From positions 236,723,539 to 236,787,538 of the forward strand of contig JARYHS010013630.1 of assembly GCA_031002005.1 (NCBI GenBank): a stretch of DNA of 64,000 nt, given 5' to 3'. This document shows, piece after piece, positions 55,941 through 64,000 of this stretch. Both the position numbers and the translations under genes were made by a program. Below the pieces are notes generated by a model. The model was not told the DNA's origin, ran no database searches, and worked only from the letters and a program-made list of their open reading frames with translations. Origin of the DNA: Vandiemenella viatica. Lineage: Eukaryota > Arthropoda > Insecta > Orthoptera > Morabidae. Positions within the stretch are counted from its first letter, which is position 1, and every line of letters starts with the position of its first letter.

Positions 55941-58044
55941 AGGCCACTATTATTGTATTATTATTATATTACATTATTTTGGACCATTTATCTATTTTTT
56001 TATCAGTGGTTTTCATTAACAACTGTACTTCAATAATTGGAGGAAGAGCTATGCAACACCAGAGAATACGGAAGAAGAGATGGAAATTATTACACGTCAT
56101 CACACATGGTAACTGCGTCGTTAATTTTCAAACCATAAAATTTCACATTTATGTCTGTGAAACCATACGTTTATGTGATAAATGGTTAGAACTATAATAA
56201 CTTTATAACAAGGGAATGACTGAAGATGAAGGTAAAGATTTAAATATGTGAAACTGAAAAAAACGCGTAATGCTATAACTTGTAAGAAGGGGATTATAGT
56301 ATTGAGTCAAACGATTCAGTAGAATGACTAAAAGAGAAAATCCCATCTTCAAGTTAAAATTCTTACTGTGTCTCTCTATCAAATCGGCTCAAGATACAAA
56401 TATTTAAAGTAAATTTCACTTTCGTTTAGTGCTATTATAATGTCTCTGTTTAGTGGAGACGAATGCTTATTGATGTAAAAACTATCACAACACAAGTAGG
56501 TTTCCGTAATAAGGTAATGGACTAAAACAGCCTCATGCTCGAGTTTGATACATTACTCTGATCGTCTATTTTACTTTCTCCTTTGTTGTTACATATCTGA
56601 GAATACTTTGGTAGCGAAAGCTTTATTCCTCCCGGTGTTATGCCTTCAACCTTCCCTTACATTATATACTTTCTGAAGATTCCTTGACTTCCTCTCACAA
56701 CAAGTTAAAAAAGTGATAGATTATGCGGAAAGTGCCTGGAGATACTGAGTCGTTCGATAACTTATTCCATGTGATGTGGAACACCAAATGCACTTCAGCG
56801 GTGTAACAGTGTTTATTCTATTAAGTATGTAAAATAAAAATAAAACGTTAATCTTAAAAAGCTTTTTAAATACAAAACTTGTAAGTAGGAGCCACGGTCC
56901 TCAAAACAAATTTTATAATTCTACTAGCTGGTTCAATAGAACAGATCACGAACATTCACTGCGAATATTATTAAAATGACTGTTCTTCACCAGCATAAGC
57001 AAGCTGCATCCTTTTAGCAAACCTACTGAATACTGCAGTAATTCCTTTGATACGTCAGTACTATCATAATCGCGCTGAGCATGCTCCTCTGTCCTTATGT
57101 CCTGCGGTGCATAGTAACTAGATGCACAGTTGTTGTTTGCCTTGAAATAGTACGTCAGCGCACACCTTGTAATCTTCGTGTTTTATATTGCCACATTAAT
57201 ATGGAGGTCTAGGATCGTAGCCGTAGTGCGTTAGACAAGCGTTGTCAGTTAGTGGTAGTCACGGCAACTGAGCATCTCCAAGGAACAGCATTTTAGACAT
57301 CAAGTAGGTATATCTGTGAAGCAATGCATTATAAAATTAATATCAGCCTCAGCTGCTGATTTATCAACCAAACAGATCAAGCAGTTTGTCCAATCACAAT
57401 AGTTTAAGAAACGTATCGTAATAATCTACCTGAAGATATTTTGAGTTTTGTTGCTTGGACTGCATTTCTGTATGCCTACGTGTCTTTAGTGTAATTGTAT
57501 GGAAAACCGTTAGATTCAATAATTAAATATATACAATATAGTGTCATCGTTCATGAAATGCAAGTTAAATTATACGGTCGCTTTTATTTTTTAGATTGTT
57601 TTAATAAAACTGGTGGAGTTGAGTAATGTGTTGATTACGTATGATTACTAGGTACAAAATAAATGACTGATATCAACTGTTCGACTGTTTTCAATATCGG
57701 CACGTCGGCCAATATTAGCTTGTCGTCTCATTCAGCGAATGACTACCTCATGTAATTTTTCAGGCCCATGACAATCTCTGAACATCGGATGCACTTTTAA
57801 CTATTTTTAATATTTACCAGTTCTGTGTTAAATGTCGAATAGAATTTTTGGCCTGTTCCACGTCCAGTTTTGCCATTGAAAATTTTACCAGCTATATATC
57901 GTCATAGAAATATATCGAAAAAATCAAAACATATAGTGTGGAGTAAGAAAACATGATCACTGACTGACTCGTCTTTTTTCTCCTTTTTGTGGTAAGTACT
58001 AATTACACAACGTTTTCCATCCCATTGGATAGAAAAATATGTTC
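55941..58044. other. Unassigned non-coding sequence
   Basis: AT-rich, no exon, RNA gene or recognised repeat. Confidence 0.45.
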
Positions 58045-58297
58045 ATACTAGCTTTGCCCGGGAAGCGCTGCAATGGCTCTTTTCTTTCCTAAGATGCTAT
58101 GCATATACAAAACATACATTTACGTGTACAAAATAAATGAAAGACAATTATTTTTTATGCATTAAATTAATATTGAAAAAGATTAATCGATTGCTTTGGG
58201 ATATACAATATTTTCGGTGTTTCGTTTTCTGTAGAAGCAGTCCCATAGTTTTTATCAAGTTTTAATAGTACTTAGCACACCTATGTTTAAAAACAGA

Positions 58298-58445
58298 GCG
58301 GTGTGGTAGCTCAGTGGTTAAAAAATGTTTTGGTCTGGTCCCAGGTTCAAATTCCGGTGGCAGCAGGAATTTTAAGAGTTGTGTACGATAAATTACTTAT
58401 TATGCCCCCTACGGTAGGATCTAACCAACCTTCTGGTGTGGATTT
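58298..58445 (+). repeat. SINE family C in array, plus orientation
   Basis: Perfect A box TAGCTCAGTGG (58307-58317) and B-box-like GGTTCAAATTCC (58344-58355) about 37 bases apart, as in pol III promoters. The body has GGCAGCAGGAATTTTAAGAG and the tail CCCCCTACGGTAGGATCTAA. A short internal deletion removes the middle of the body. Confidence 0.82.
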
Positions 58446-59085
58446 TTTCTTTTTTTACTTTAAAAAAAAGCGAAAAATACTGTCTACAGCGTTTCTCGGC
58501 TGATGGATATGAAAGTTCTAAGGTTTTATCCCTTTTGATCGGATTTTAGTAAAAATCCTTCATCACCATCCACATAGGCAGATTTCCCTACAGACACAGA
58601 AAACGGAAAATTTGCTTGTGTAAATTAGTCTTAAGAGGCGAGAAGGGGAAGATCGAGTACAGTTTTGTAAACTAAATGTAAACATCATTTTTCACTTATT
58701 TTAAAGCAACTGTGCGAAAAGTTCCTTCAGGATCGGATAAAAAGTTCATAGTCAGCAGCTGTCTAGTCGGAATCAGTCCAATGCCGTTTAGCAGGAAATG
58801 TTATGGACTCTCAGAATATCACGCACATCCCTATCTACTATGGTTATTTTCCCTATCACTTTCGAGATATTTGCAAAAAGACTGATTAGTTCCAAGTGCA
58901 AATTTTTCTTAAGGGAGGGTGGTGGATTTTTGTAAACCACTTGTAGGAAATATTTTTCTCATAGTTTAAAAGTAAACGTGTGCAAAGTTCCATCGAAATC
59001 GGTTACCGAAAGTGGGTTGTATAAAGAAATTTTTTAAACCAAAATAGAGACAATATTTTTCTCTTTGTTTTAAAGTAAAAAAACT

Positions 59086-59222
59086 AACTTAGTCCACAAC
59101 CCGAAGAGGGCATACTAAATCATTGATCATATAAAACTCTTAAAAATTCCTTTTTTAAGCCTGGAACCGGACCAAGAAACTTTTGAACGTAAGCGCCTTA
59201 AGCACTAAGCTACCAGACCACT
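59086..59222 (-). repeat. SINE family C in array, shortened copy
   Basis: Minus-strand head TGGTCTGGTAGCTTAGTGCT, B-box-like GGTTCCAGGCTT, and tail 'CTTCGGGTTGTGGACTAAG'. The middle of the body is missing. Next to a 23-base T run (about 59227-59249). Confidence 0.7.
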
Positions 59223-59343
59223 ATGGTTTTTTTTTTTTTTTTTTTTTAAGTATAGGTACGCTGAGTACTAGCAAAACCCGATAAAAGCTAAGGGTTAGTA
59301 CGAACAGCGTTGGTAGAAATCGACAGTTGGAGTAAAGATTCTA

Positions 59344-59452
59344 CGGCAAAACCGCGACGGCTAAAACCGCGATGGACAAAATCGCGAAGGACCAAACCGC
59401 GAACGGACAAAAGCGTGAAAGGACAAAACCACGAATACAGAAAACCGCAAGA
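59344..59452. repeat. Left minisatellite terminus of the foldback element
   Basis: Successive units: CGGCAAAACCGCGA, CGGCTAAAACCGCGA, TGGACAAAATCGCGA, AGGACCAAACCGCGAA, CGGACAAAAGCGTGAA, AGGACAAAACCACGAA and ACAGAAAACCGCAA. Units are 14-16 bases and vary at a few positions. Confidence 0.9.
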
Positions 59453-59689
59453 GGTCGTAGATTCTTAGCGTAACCCGGAGTGCACCACGAGGAGGTGATC
59501 TACATAACACCCCATTATTTTATTATTAAAAAATCTGAATTACAAAAAACATGAGCATTATGCAAAATGCAAATAAAATATACATGGATTATAAAATATA
59601 TATATAAATAAACTATTAATAAGTTAATATAAATTGTAACAAAATACACAAGAAAACTATCAAATAATCGAAATTATGCACTATACCAG

Positions 59690-60280
59690 AGAGAAATTTC
59701 TGTGCATCCCTAGTATCATAATCACTAACTAAATTGAAAATCAACTTGTTGACTCTCGCATATATCTTTTTCTGTATTTTTCAATTTCCCCTTCCGTATT
59801 GCACCAATTTGACCTCTGTCAGATTTTGCTGCTTCTTGAAGTTTTTTTTTTTTTTTTTTTTTTTTACAGTTTAACGTCCCTTTTTAACAACGTGGTCTTT
59901 AGAGACGGGAAAGGATGGGGGCAAGGAATGGGAAGGAATTTCGGCCATGGCCTTTTGAAGGAAGCATCCCGGCATTCACCTGGAGTGATTTGGGGAAACC
60001 ATGGAAAACCCAAATCTGGATGCCCGGACGGGGATTCGAACCGCCGTCCTCCCGAATGCGAGGCCAGAACTTGAAGTTTTCTATGAGTTTCCAAATTATA
60101 GGATGGTTTGATCCAAGTAATAAGCAATAATGCAAGAACAGTCTGGGGTGCCTGTAATAACTGTGTAACTCATTTGTTTCTATAACGTTTGATTGACTTT
60201 CCAATGTAACTCTTTCGCAGCATCTTGTACTATCATAACTGGTGCATCTCCAATATTTCGGAAGACAGTCGAGATTTACT
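59690..60280 (-). pseudogene. MULE/Phantom-like transposase C-terminal remnant, split by a SINE
   Basis: On the minus strand, GSNHPIIWKLIENFK (60114-60070) matches the 'HP.IWK.I..+..+Q' motif that follows the 'TNN..E..H..' segment in MULE/FLYWCH-type transposases. After the 224-bp SINE the protein resumes in another frame as LQEAAKSDRGQIGAIRKGKL and, after another shift, RVNKLIFNLVSDYDTRDA, again typical of that tail. The region before HPIIWK (60280-60120) is degraded (NVIETNELHSYYR). The catalytic DDE part is absent. Fold assignment is from motif memory. Confidence 0.6.
59846..60069 (-). repeat. SINE family A, copy 3, with 11-bp target duplication
   Basis: Flanked by CTTGAAGTTTT at 59835-59845 and 60070-60080. 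On the minus strand it runs from a truncated tRNA head (CTCGCATTCGGGAGGACGGC, B box GGTTCGAATCCC at 60042-60031) through the body to an A-tail (T run from 59846). The 5' end of the head is missing. It lies inside the transposase remnant of the foldback element, so it is younger than that element. Confidence 0.93.
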
Positions 60281-60507
60281 TCTTTCTTTTCTTGTCTAAA
60301 AGTTTTTTTTTTTTTTTTTGAAAGAGGTGATTTCCCCCTTTATTATTTTTTTGCAAACACGAAAGCCACTATTCAGAAGGGACACAACCTCTTAGGTTAA
60401 CTGACCACAACAGAATGCACGGTAACTAAAGTGTATCGACCAATACCGTTCATTCGATCAAAAGTGTCAATTCACGGTCCAGTAGTGCCATCTATTATCG
60501 CTATTAT

Positions 60508-60599
60508 TCGCGATTTTGTCCGTGCGGGGATTTGTCCTTTCACGGTTTTGACCCCGCGGTTTCGTCCTCGCGGTTTTGTCACTTCGTGGTTTTGTCCGG
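60508..60599. repeat. Right minisatellite terminus of the foldback element
   Basis: Inverted relative to 59344-59452: TTCGCGATTTTGTCCG, TGCGGGGATTTGTCCT, TTCACGGTTTTGACCC, CGCGGTTTCGTCC, TCGCGGTTTTGTCAC and TTCGTGGTTTTGTCCGG. Confidence 0.9.
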
Positions 60600-60674
60600 A
60601 CACTGCATAGGAGAGGGGTTTGATTTTTGTAAACCAAAACAGTATTTTTCTCTTTGCTTTATAGTAAAGAAACT

Positions 60675-60935
60675 AACTTAGCCCACAACCCGAAAGTTGG
60701 TTGAATCCTCCCGAAGGAGGTGCACTAAACCATTGTATCAGTGGCAGGACAGCCAGTTCTTTTCCTCTGGGACCTACAGTTTAGTGTGGAACCTGAACCA
60801 TTTAACGTCCCGTTGTCGCTCAGATGATAGAGTACAACTCCCAAAAATTCCTGCTTCCCCCTGGATTTAAAACCGTGGTCTAAGACAGTAACTCCCGTAA
60901 GTAATCGCCTAAATCATTTAGCTACAGACCATTTT
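60675..60935 (-). repeat. SINE family C in array, diverged copy
   Basis: Tail 'CAACCAACTTTCGGGTTGTG' and body 'GTTCCACACTAAACTGTAGG' as in the 16 kb copy. The head is degraded (TGGTCTGTAGCTAAATGATT; B box reads GGTTTTAAATCC). Confidence 0.72.
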
Positions 60936-61088
60936 CAAGTACTATAGAAATCGGATTAAAAACTGTGGGTATGCATGAACAACGTAGGAAAAATTAAGGT
61001 GACGGGTGGAGTGAAGGGAAGAGTAGTTTCTTTTTGCAAACCAAATGTAATCAGTATTTTTATGTTTATTCCAAATTTTAAAAAAATC

Positions 61089-61344
61089 TAACTTAGTCCT
61101 CATTCCGAAGGTTGGCTCAATTATCCCTAAGGTGTATTAAGCTATTGTACCTGAGGTAGGACGGCAAGATCTTTTCCTTTGGTACCTGCACTATAACGTG
61201 GAATCCAAACATCGGACCTGGCGTACCTGATGTGATCAAATACTACGCTTAAGTGTTTCAGCTTCCACCGTGATCTGAACCTGGGAACAAAGCCAGAAAC
61301 ATTAGAAAGTAAGCTCGTTAACCACTGAGCTACCAGACCGCTCT
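61089..61344 (-). repeat. SINE family C in array, good head
   Basis: Minus-strand head GAGCGGTCTGGTAGCTCAGT with A box TAGCTCAGTGG, then B-box-like GGTTCAGATCACGG, body 'GGTCCGATGTTTGGATTCCA' and tail 'GAGCCAACCTTCGGAATGAG'. Starts 414 bases after the previous unit. Confidence 0.8.
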
Positions 61345-61510
61345 TTTTTATTATATATGACCTGGAATCCCAACTACGTAACGTACCGGCGAGGCTCATA
61401 TAATCAAATAGAACACTTAAAAATTCCTTCTCCCCACGGGATTTGAACCCACAACTATAGACAAACTTTCAAAAGTAAACGGCTTAACCACCGAGTGACC
61501 ATACAGCTTT
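61345..61510 (-). repeat. SINE family C in array, head and partial body
   Basis: Minus strand: TATGGTCACTCGGTGGTTAA (A-box region), GGGTTCAAATCCCGTGGGGA (perfect B box), 'GAAGGAATTTTTAAGTGTTC', then abuts the neighbouring SINE. Two SINEs are therefore joined head to body. Confidence 0.72.
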
Positions 61511-61640
61511 GTTTAGAAGCATACTTTTGCTTGGTAGTATCTGATAAAAACTGTGGGATTATATGAACAATGTTAACTAAATTAAGGGCATGGGTAGAAG
61601 GGAGAAGAGTTCTCGGAGTTAGAACACTATTAAACCGAAT

Positions 61641-61967
61641 TATGTAACCCAAGAAATACTTCGCTCAAAATTTTAATATCGACATCAAAAATTTGTGTTC
61701 GTATTTTTATCACTATATTTATTTCTATATGGTAAAGGGAAACAGCGTAATAAAGCACGATGCACTTAACATCAGTTATTTGAGTGAGAGGTGAAATAAA
61801 GCTAGCTTAATAGGCTACTTTTTCGGGAAACCTAATGCTCTAGCCGGAATCTACGAACTTTAATAAAGTAGGTTAGATTACAATTATTAAATGGTTTGAG
61901 GTGTTTGTAAATAAGGATAAATCGTTTATTAAAAGAATTTATAGAAAATTCCATTTAATCTTTGCAG
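61641..61967. other. Non-coding upstream of the SDR gene
   Basis: AT-rich. It ends in CTTTGCAG (61960-61967), a plausible 3' splice site, so a 5' UTR exon or first coding exon may lie further left, outside or hidden among repeats. Confidence 0.45.
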
Positions 61968-61986
61968 GCTCTTCTTTATCGTACTG

Positions 61987-62133
61987 ATGAGCCAGCCACG
62001 ATGGCAAGAGTGTGCAGCGCTGGTGCTAGAAGTCGCCTGGCTGAGTGTTATGATTATTTACGACATAATAAAGCAGCTGATTGCTAGCCTAGTCCCACCT
62101 GTTCTCAAGGACATCCGTGGCAAGACCGTGCTG
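61987..62133 (+). CDS. SDR family protein, N-terminal exon
   Basis: First recognisable coding exon of a short-chain dehydrogenase/reductase, 49 codons from MSQPRWQECAALVLEVAWLS. A hydrophobic stretch (ALVLEVAWLSVMIIYDIIKQ and on to LIASLVPPVL) would anchor the enzyme in the ER or lipid-droplet membrane, as in RDH10/17-beta-HSD11-type proteins. The linker KDIRGKTVL leads into the Rossmann fold. The exon ends CTG|GTAAGC, phase 0. The frame stays open upstream to a possible acceptor at 61967, so the true start could lie in an earlier exon; this Met is chosen because it gives a family-typical N-terminus. Confidence 0.8.
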
Positions 62134-63260
62134 GTAAGCAAACTTCCAGGCAACAGGTACGCTCCGCTACGCTTGGCCAGTCGCCAAACTGCATCGATCA
62201 TGGCTAGTGTTAATTAGTTCTGAGTTAGTAGTATAATTCCTCAACAGTGTACTAACCTCGGAAGATAAGCTGCAATGTGTAGCAGGTTTCGCATTCATAT
62301 CACGGTCACACCCACCAGATTTCTACTTTGCATCATTTTGTCTAATCACTAAACTGGCATTTTTGGATATTTTCCCGTGAAGATTCGAGGAAGCAACCGA
62401 CGTGACGGTACGCGGTTTGGGCCACCTTGACTGCTGAACATTATTGGTACAATCATTGGATCAGTTTCAAGATACCACATAACATCGATAAGTTCATTTT
62501 CTATACTATGTCTATTCTGAAATACATATTTTACGTTTCCTACTAAAGACTTTTATTTTCTGAGAATTGCACAAATAATGCACCTCTCATTTCCTAAGTA
62601 AGTGTTTTATTCAGAAAGTATAAACAAGACAATTCTACGAAATTTTTTCTGCTAGTAGAGGTATAAAAGTTATTTTAATTATCTCTTACGTAATTAGAAA
62701 TGAATTTATATACCAAGAAATTTTTTAAATACCTTCATTGGTAAATGTTGTTACGTACATTATACTGCATCTATACGTGGTTACCACTTTTATTGAGGCT
62801 TTTATTGTATCGTGTAATTATCTTTTGTATTCCCTAGTTGAAGAAACCCGTATTCAACCCATTCCACAAAGTTACATTAAATTAATAATACCGATAAATA
62901 TAAAAAAAGTTTTAATGCACAAGTCAACCTAAATGAAATGATACTTAGTTTCCATAAAGAGGAAAGTAGTATACCTAATTCACTTTGGCGAGATTTATGG
63001 GGAACTACAGACAATGGGAGAATTTTCTTTAAAATGTTAGGTGGTAAACCTACCCTCGGAAATTTTGGATAGAAACGTTAAAGGTTGATTTACCTACAAA
63101 ATGGTAAAACACAATAACTGTAAATTTTGATGTAAGCTAAAAGCATACTCGTTAATTGCTACACAAAATATATAAAAAATAATAAAATCATGAAATATTG
63201 CTTTATACAGCTTAAAGGCATTTAAAGGAAGCTAAACGTGGGCTACGTCACACATTGTAG
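62134..63260 (+). other. Intron of the SDR gene (1127 bp)
   Basis: Begins GTAAGC and ends CACATTGTAG. Phase 0, splitting the VL|VTG of the nucleotide-binding motif. AT-rich, no recognised element inside. Confidence 0.8.
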
Positions 63261-63584
63261 GTGACGGGGGCGGCCTCGGGTCTGGGCCGCGCGCTAAGTC
63301 TACGCTTCGGCAGCCACGGCTGCCGGCTTGTCCTGGTAGACATCAACCAGCAGCAGAACTCACAGGTGGCGGAAGAGGCGCGAGCCGCGGGCAGTCCGCA
63401 CGTCAGCTGCTTCACGTGTGACGTCAGCGACAGGGACGCCGTCATGCGGCTGGCACAAGAGGCCCCACACGTCGACATACTCATCAATAACGCTGGGATA
63501 GTTTCCTCAAGATGTTCACCGGGCGACAAACAGTCGGAACAAATACGTCGCCTCTTCGAAATCAACATTGTGTCGCATTTCTGG
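63261..63584 (+). CDS. SDR family protein, NAD(P)-binding exon
   Basis: 108 codons, phase 0 at both ends (TTGTAG|GTGACG and TTCTGG|GTGAGT). Continues the previous exon: VTGAASGLGRALSLRFG is the TGxxxGxG dinucleotide-binding motif. LVLVDIN has an Asp at the end of beta-2, which usually favours NAD over NADP. TCDVSD contributes the adenine-contacting Asp, INNAGIV is the NNAG motif, and FEINIVSHFW is the helix-4 region. The Ser and YxxxK active-site residues lie in later exons beyond the window. GC and codon use differ sharply from the repeat-rich flanks. Substrate (retinoid, steroid or fatty alcohol) cannot be decided. Confidence 0.92.
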
Positions 63585-64000
63585 GTGAGTGACGGATCGA
63601 TAATATTATCTTTGAATATCTAAGTTATAAATCAATCGGATTGGGATTGAAGAAACTGTTAAATTTGACATCATCACTGTGCAAAGATTTTGTCGCATGG
63701 GGGAAGAAAGAATTCTAACGGAAATAGATTCCTAGAAGGAATATACCATAAAAGTTGAGCACAATTGCAAGCAGATGGTGTGATTGTAAATAATTTCTAA
63801 CTATTCTTATTATTTAAAAAATATGTAAGATTAGCACTATAGTGTAATTACGAAAAATTAATAAGGTAGTTAAGAAACCTTTACAAAAATGCATCAACGT
63901 TATAAAATGGAAGATGTCGGCCGAGATAGTATTATTGTAATTAATTTAAACAGAAATGACTTCAATAAAAAATTATTGTAATTTATTTAAAGATTTTACA
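63585..64000 (+). other. Start of the next SDR intron
   Basis: Begins GTGAGT after codon TGG. AT-rich to the window end with no acceptor-exon pair recognised. Confidence 0.7.

Larger units (their letters stand above)
59340..60607 (-). mobile_element. Phantom/Foldback-like Mutator element, degenerate
   Basis: Both ends are short tandem repeats of a ~16-base unit, consensus CGGACAAAACCGCGAA, about seven units at 59344-59452 and six inverted units at 60508-60599. The interior encodes, on the minus strand, a decayed Mutator-type (MULE) transposase C-terminus. Animal MULEs of the Phantom group, which carry FLYWCH domains, are known to include members with foldback-like complex termini. Comparison with sister spacers at 61.0 kb shows the spacer interrupted between 'GTTGGAGTAAAG' and 'GGAGAGGGGTTTG', so this is an insertion. 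No clean target duplication could be fixed. Confidence 0.7.
58045..61640. repeat. Modular array of SINE C units and spacers
   Basis: Starts with 'ATACTAGCTTTGCCCGGGAA', a word common at the start of a known insect repeat type. A spacer module 'GTAAACCAAA...TATTTTTCTCTTTG.TTTAAAGTAAA' recurs near 58669, 58935, 59028, 60634 and 61038. The tail word AACTTAG plus SINE C follows at 59086, 60675 and 61089, the last two 414 bases apart. A third module ('AAGTACTATAGAAATCGG...', '..GATAAAAACTGTGGG...') follows the SINE heads near 59255, 60940 and 61525, and occurs inverted near 58215-58275 next to the plus-strand SINE. A Mutator-like element interrupts the array at 59340-60607. Confidence 0.7.

Noticed and set aside
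58298..58370. Genuine tRNA gene
   Set aside because: A and B boxes are good, but the anticodon and acceptor stems do not pair, and the same head recurs with a common body in four neighbouring copies.
1..64000. CRISPR array or bacterial operon
   Set aside because: No evenly spaced identical repeats with unique spacers, no Shine-Dalgarno-led gene series; introns and SINEs show a eukaryotic genome.
1..64000. Endogenous virus or LTR retrotransposon
   Set aside because: No LTR pair, protease/integrase motif or viral structural domain was seen; all reverse-transcriptase motifs belong to non-LTR elements.

Overview
This is a eukaryotic, almost certainly insect, genomic window. It is AT-rich, has a spliced gene with GT..AG introns, tRNA-derived SINEs, several non-LTR retrotransposon clades, Tc1/mariner, hAT and Mutator-like DNA transposons, and no operon-like gene packing. 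The repeat types (two Tc1-like families carrying the WPARSPDLSPIE motif, a tRNA-headed SINE with GGTTCGAA boxes, and a LINE 3' tail reading 'CAAACCAGTCGAAAGACAGA' on its sense strand) recall large polyneopteran genomes such as stick insects or orthopterans. That placement rests on recognition from memory, not on a search.

The only ordinary host gene I can support lies at the right edge. Two phase-0 exons (61987-62133 and 63261-63584) encode the N-terminal membrane segment and Rossmann NAD(P)-binding half of a short-chain dehydrogenase/reductase, probably of the SDR16C / retinol dehydrogenase / 17-beta-HSD11-like group. The catalytic YxxxK exons lie beyond the window. The first 61 kb looks intergenic (or a giant intron) and is filled by repeats of different ages.

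Layout. 0-7 kb: mostly unassigned. 7-8.1 kb: LINE tail relic, a Penelope-like/hammerhead-like core and a SINE. 8.4-9.0 kb: GC-rich island. 9.59-11.02 kb: a Tc1-like element converted into a near-perfect foldback with 508-bp arms. 12.2-12.5 kb: SINE. 14.6-21.3 kb: a graveyard of one CR1-like LINE family in both orientations. 21.6-22.2, 30.6-32.0 and 15.9-16.1 kb: three copies of an unnamed interspersed repeat; the 30.6 kb copy is split by a 731-bp hAT element with a degraded transposase C-terminus. 26.3 and 43.9 kb: a second SINE family. 36 kb: an RTE/L2-like LINE 3' end, then a degenerate tandem repeat. 45.4-46.83 kb: an intact Tc1-like transposon with a full 340-codon transposase. 47.55-52.82 kb: a nearly full-length I-like LINE (gag-like ORF1, then EN-RT-RNase H ORF2) with flanking 9-bp repeats but many disabling mutations. 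55.2-55.9 kb: another LINE RT relic. 58.0-61.6 kb: a modular array of a third SINE family and spacers, interrupted by a Phantom/Foldback-like Mutator-type element whose ends are minisatellites in inverted orientation and whose transposase remnant is itself split by a SINE.

The elements do not work together as a pathway. Their value is as a nested record of insertions: SINE inside Mutator-like element inside SINE-spacer array, and hAT inside an older repeat with related empty sites in the same window. The most unusual structures are the near-identical 508-bp Tc1 hairpin (9591-11015), the foldback Mutator-like element (59340-60607), and the shared 32-residue D-to-E catalytic spacing of the two Tc1-like families.
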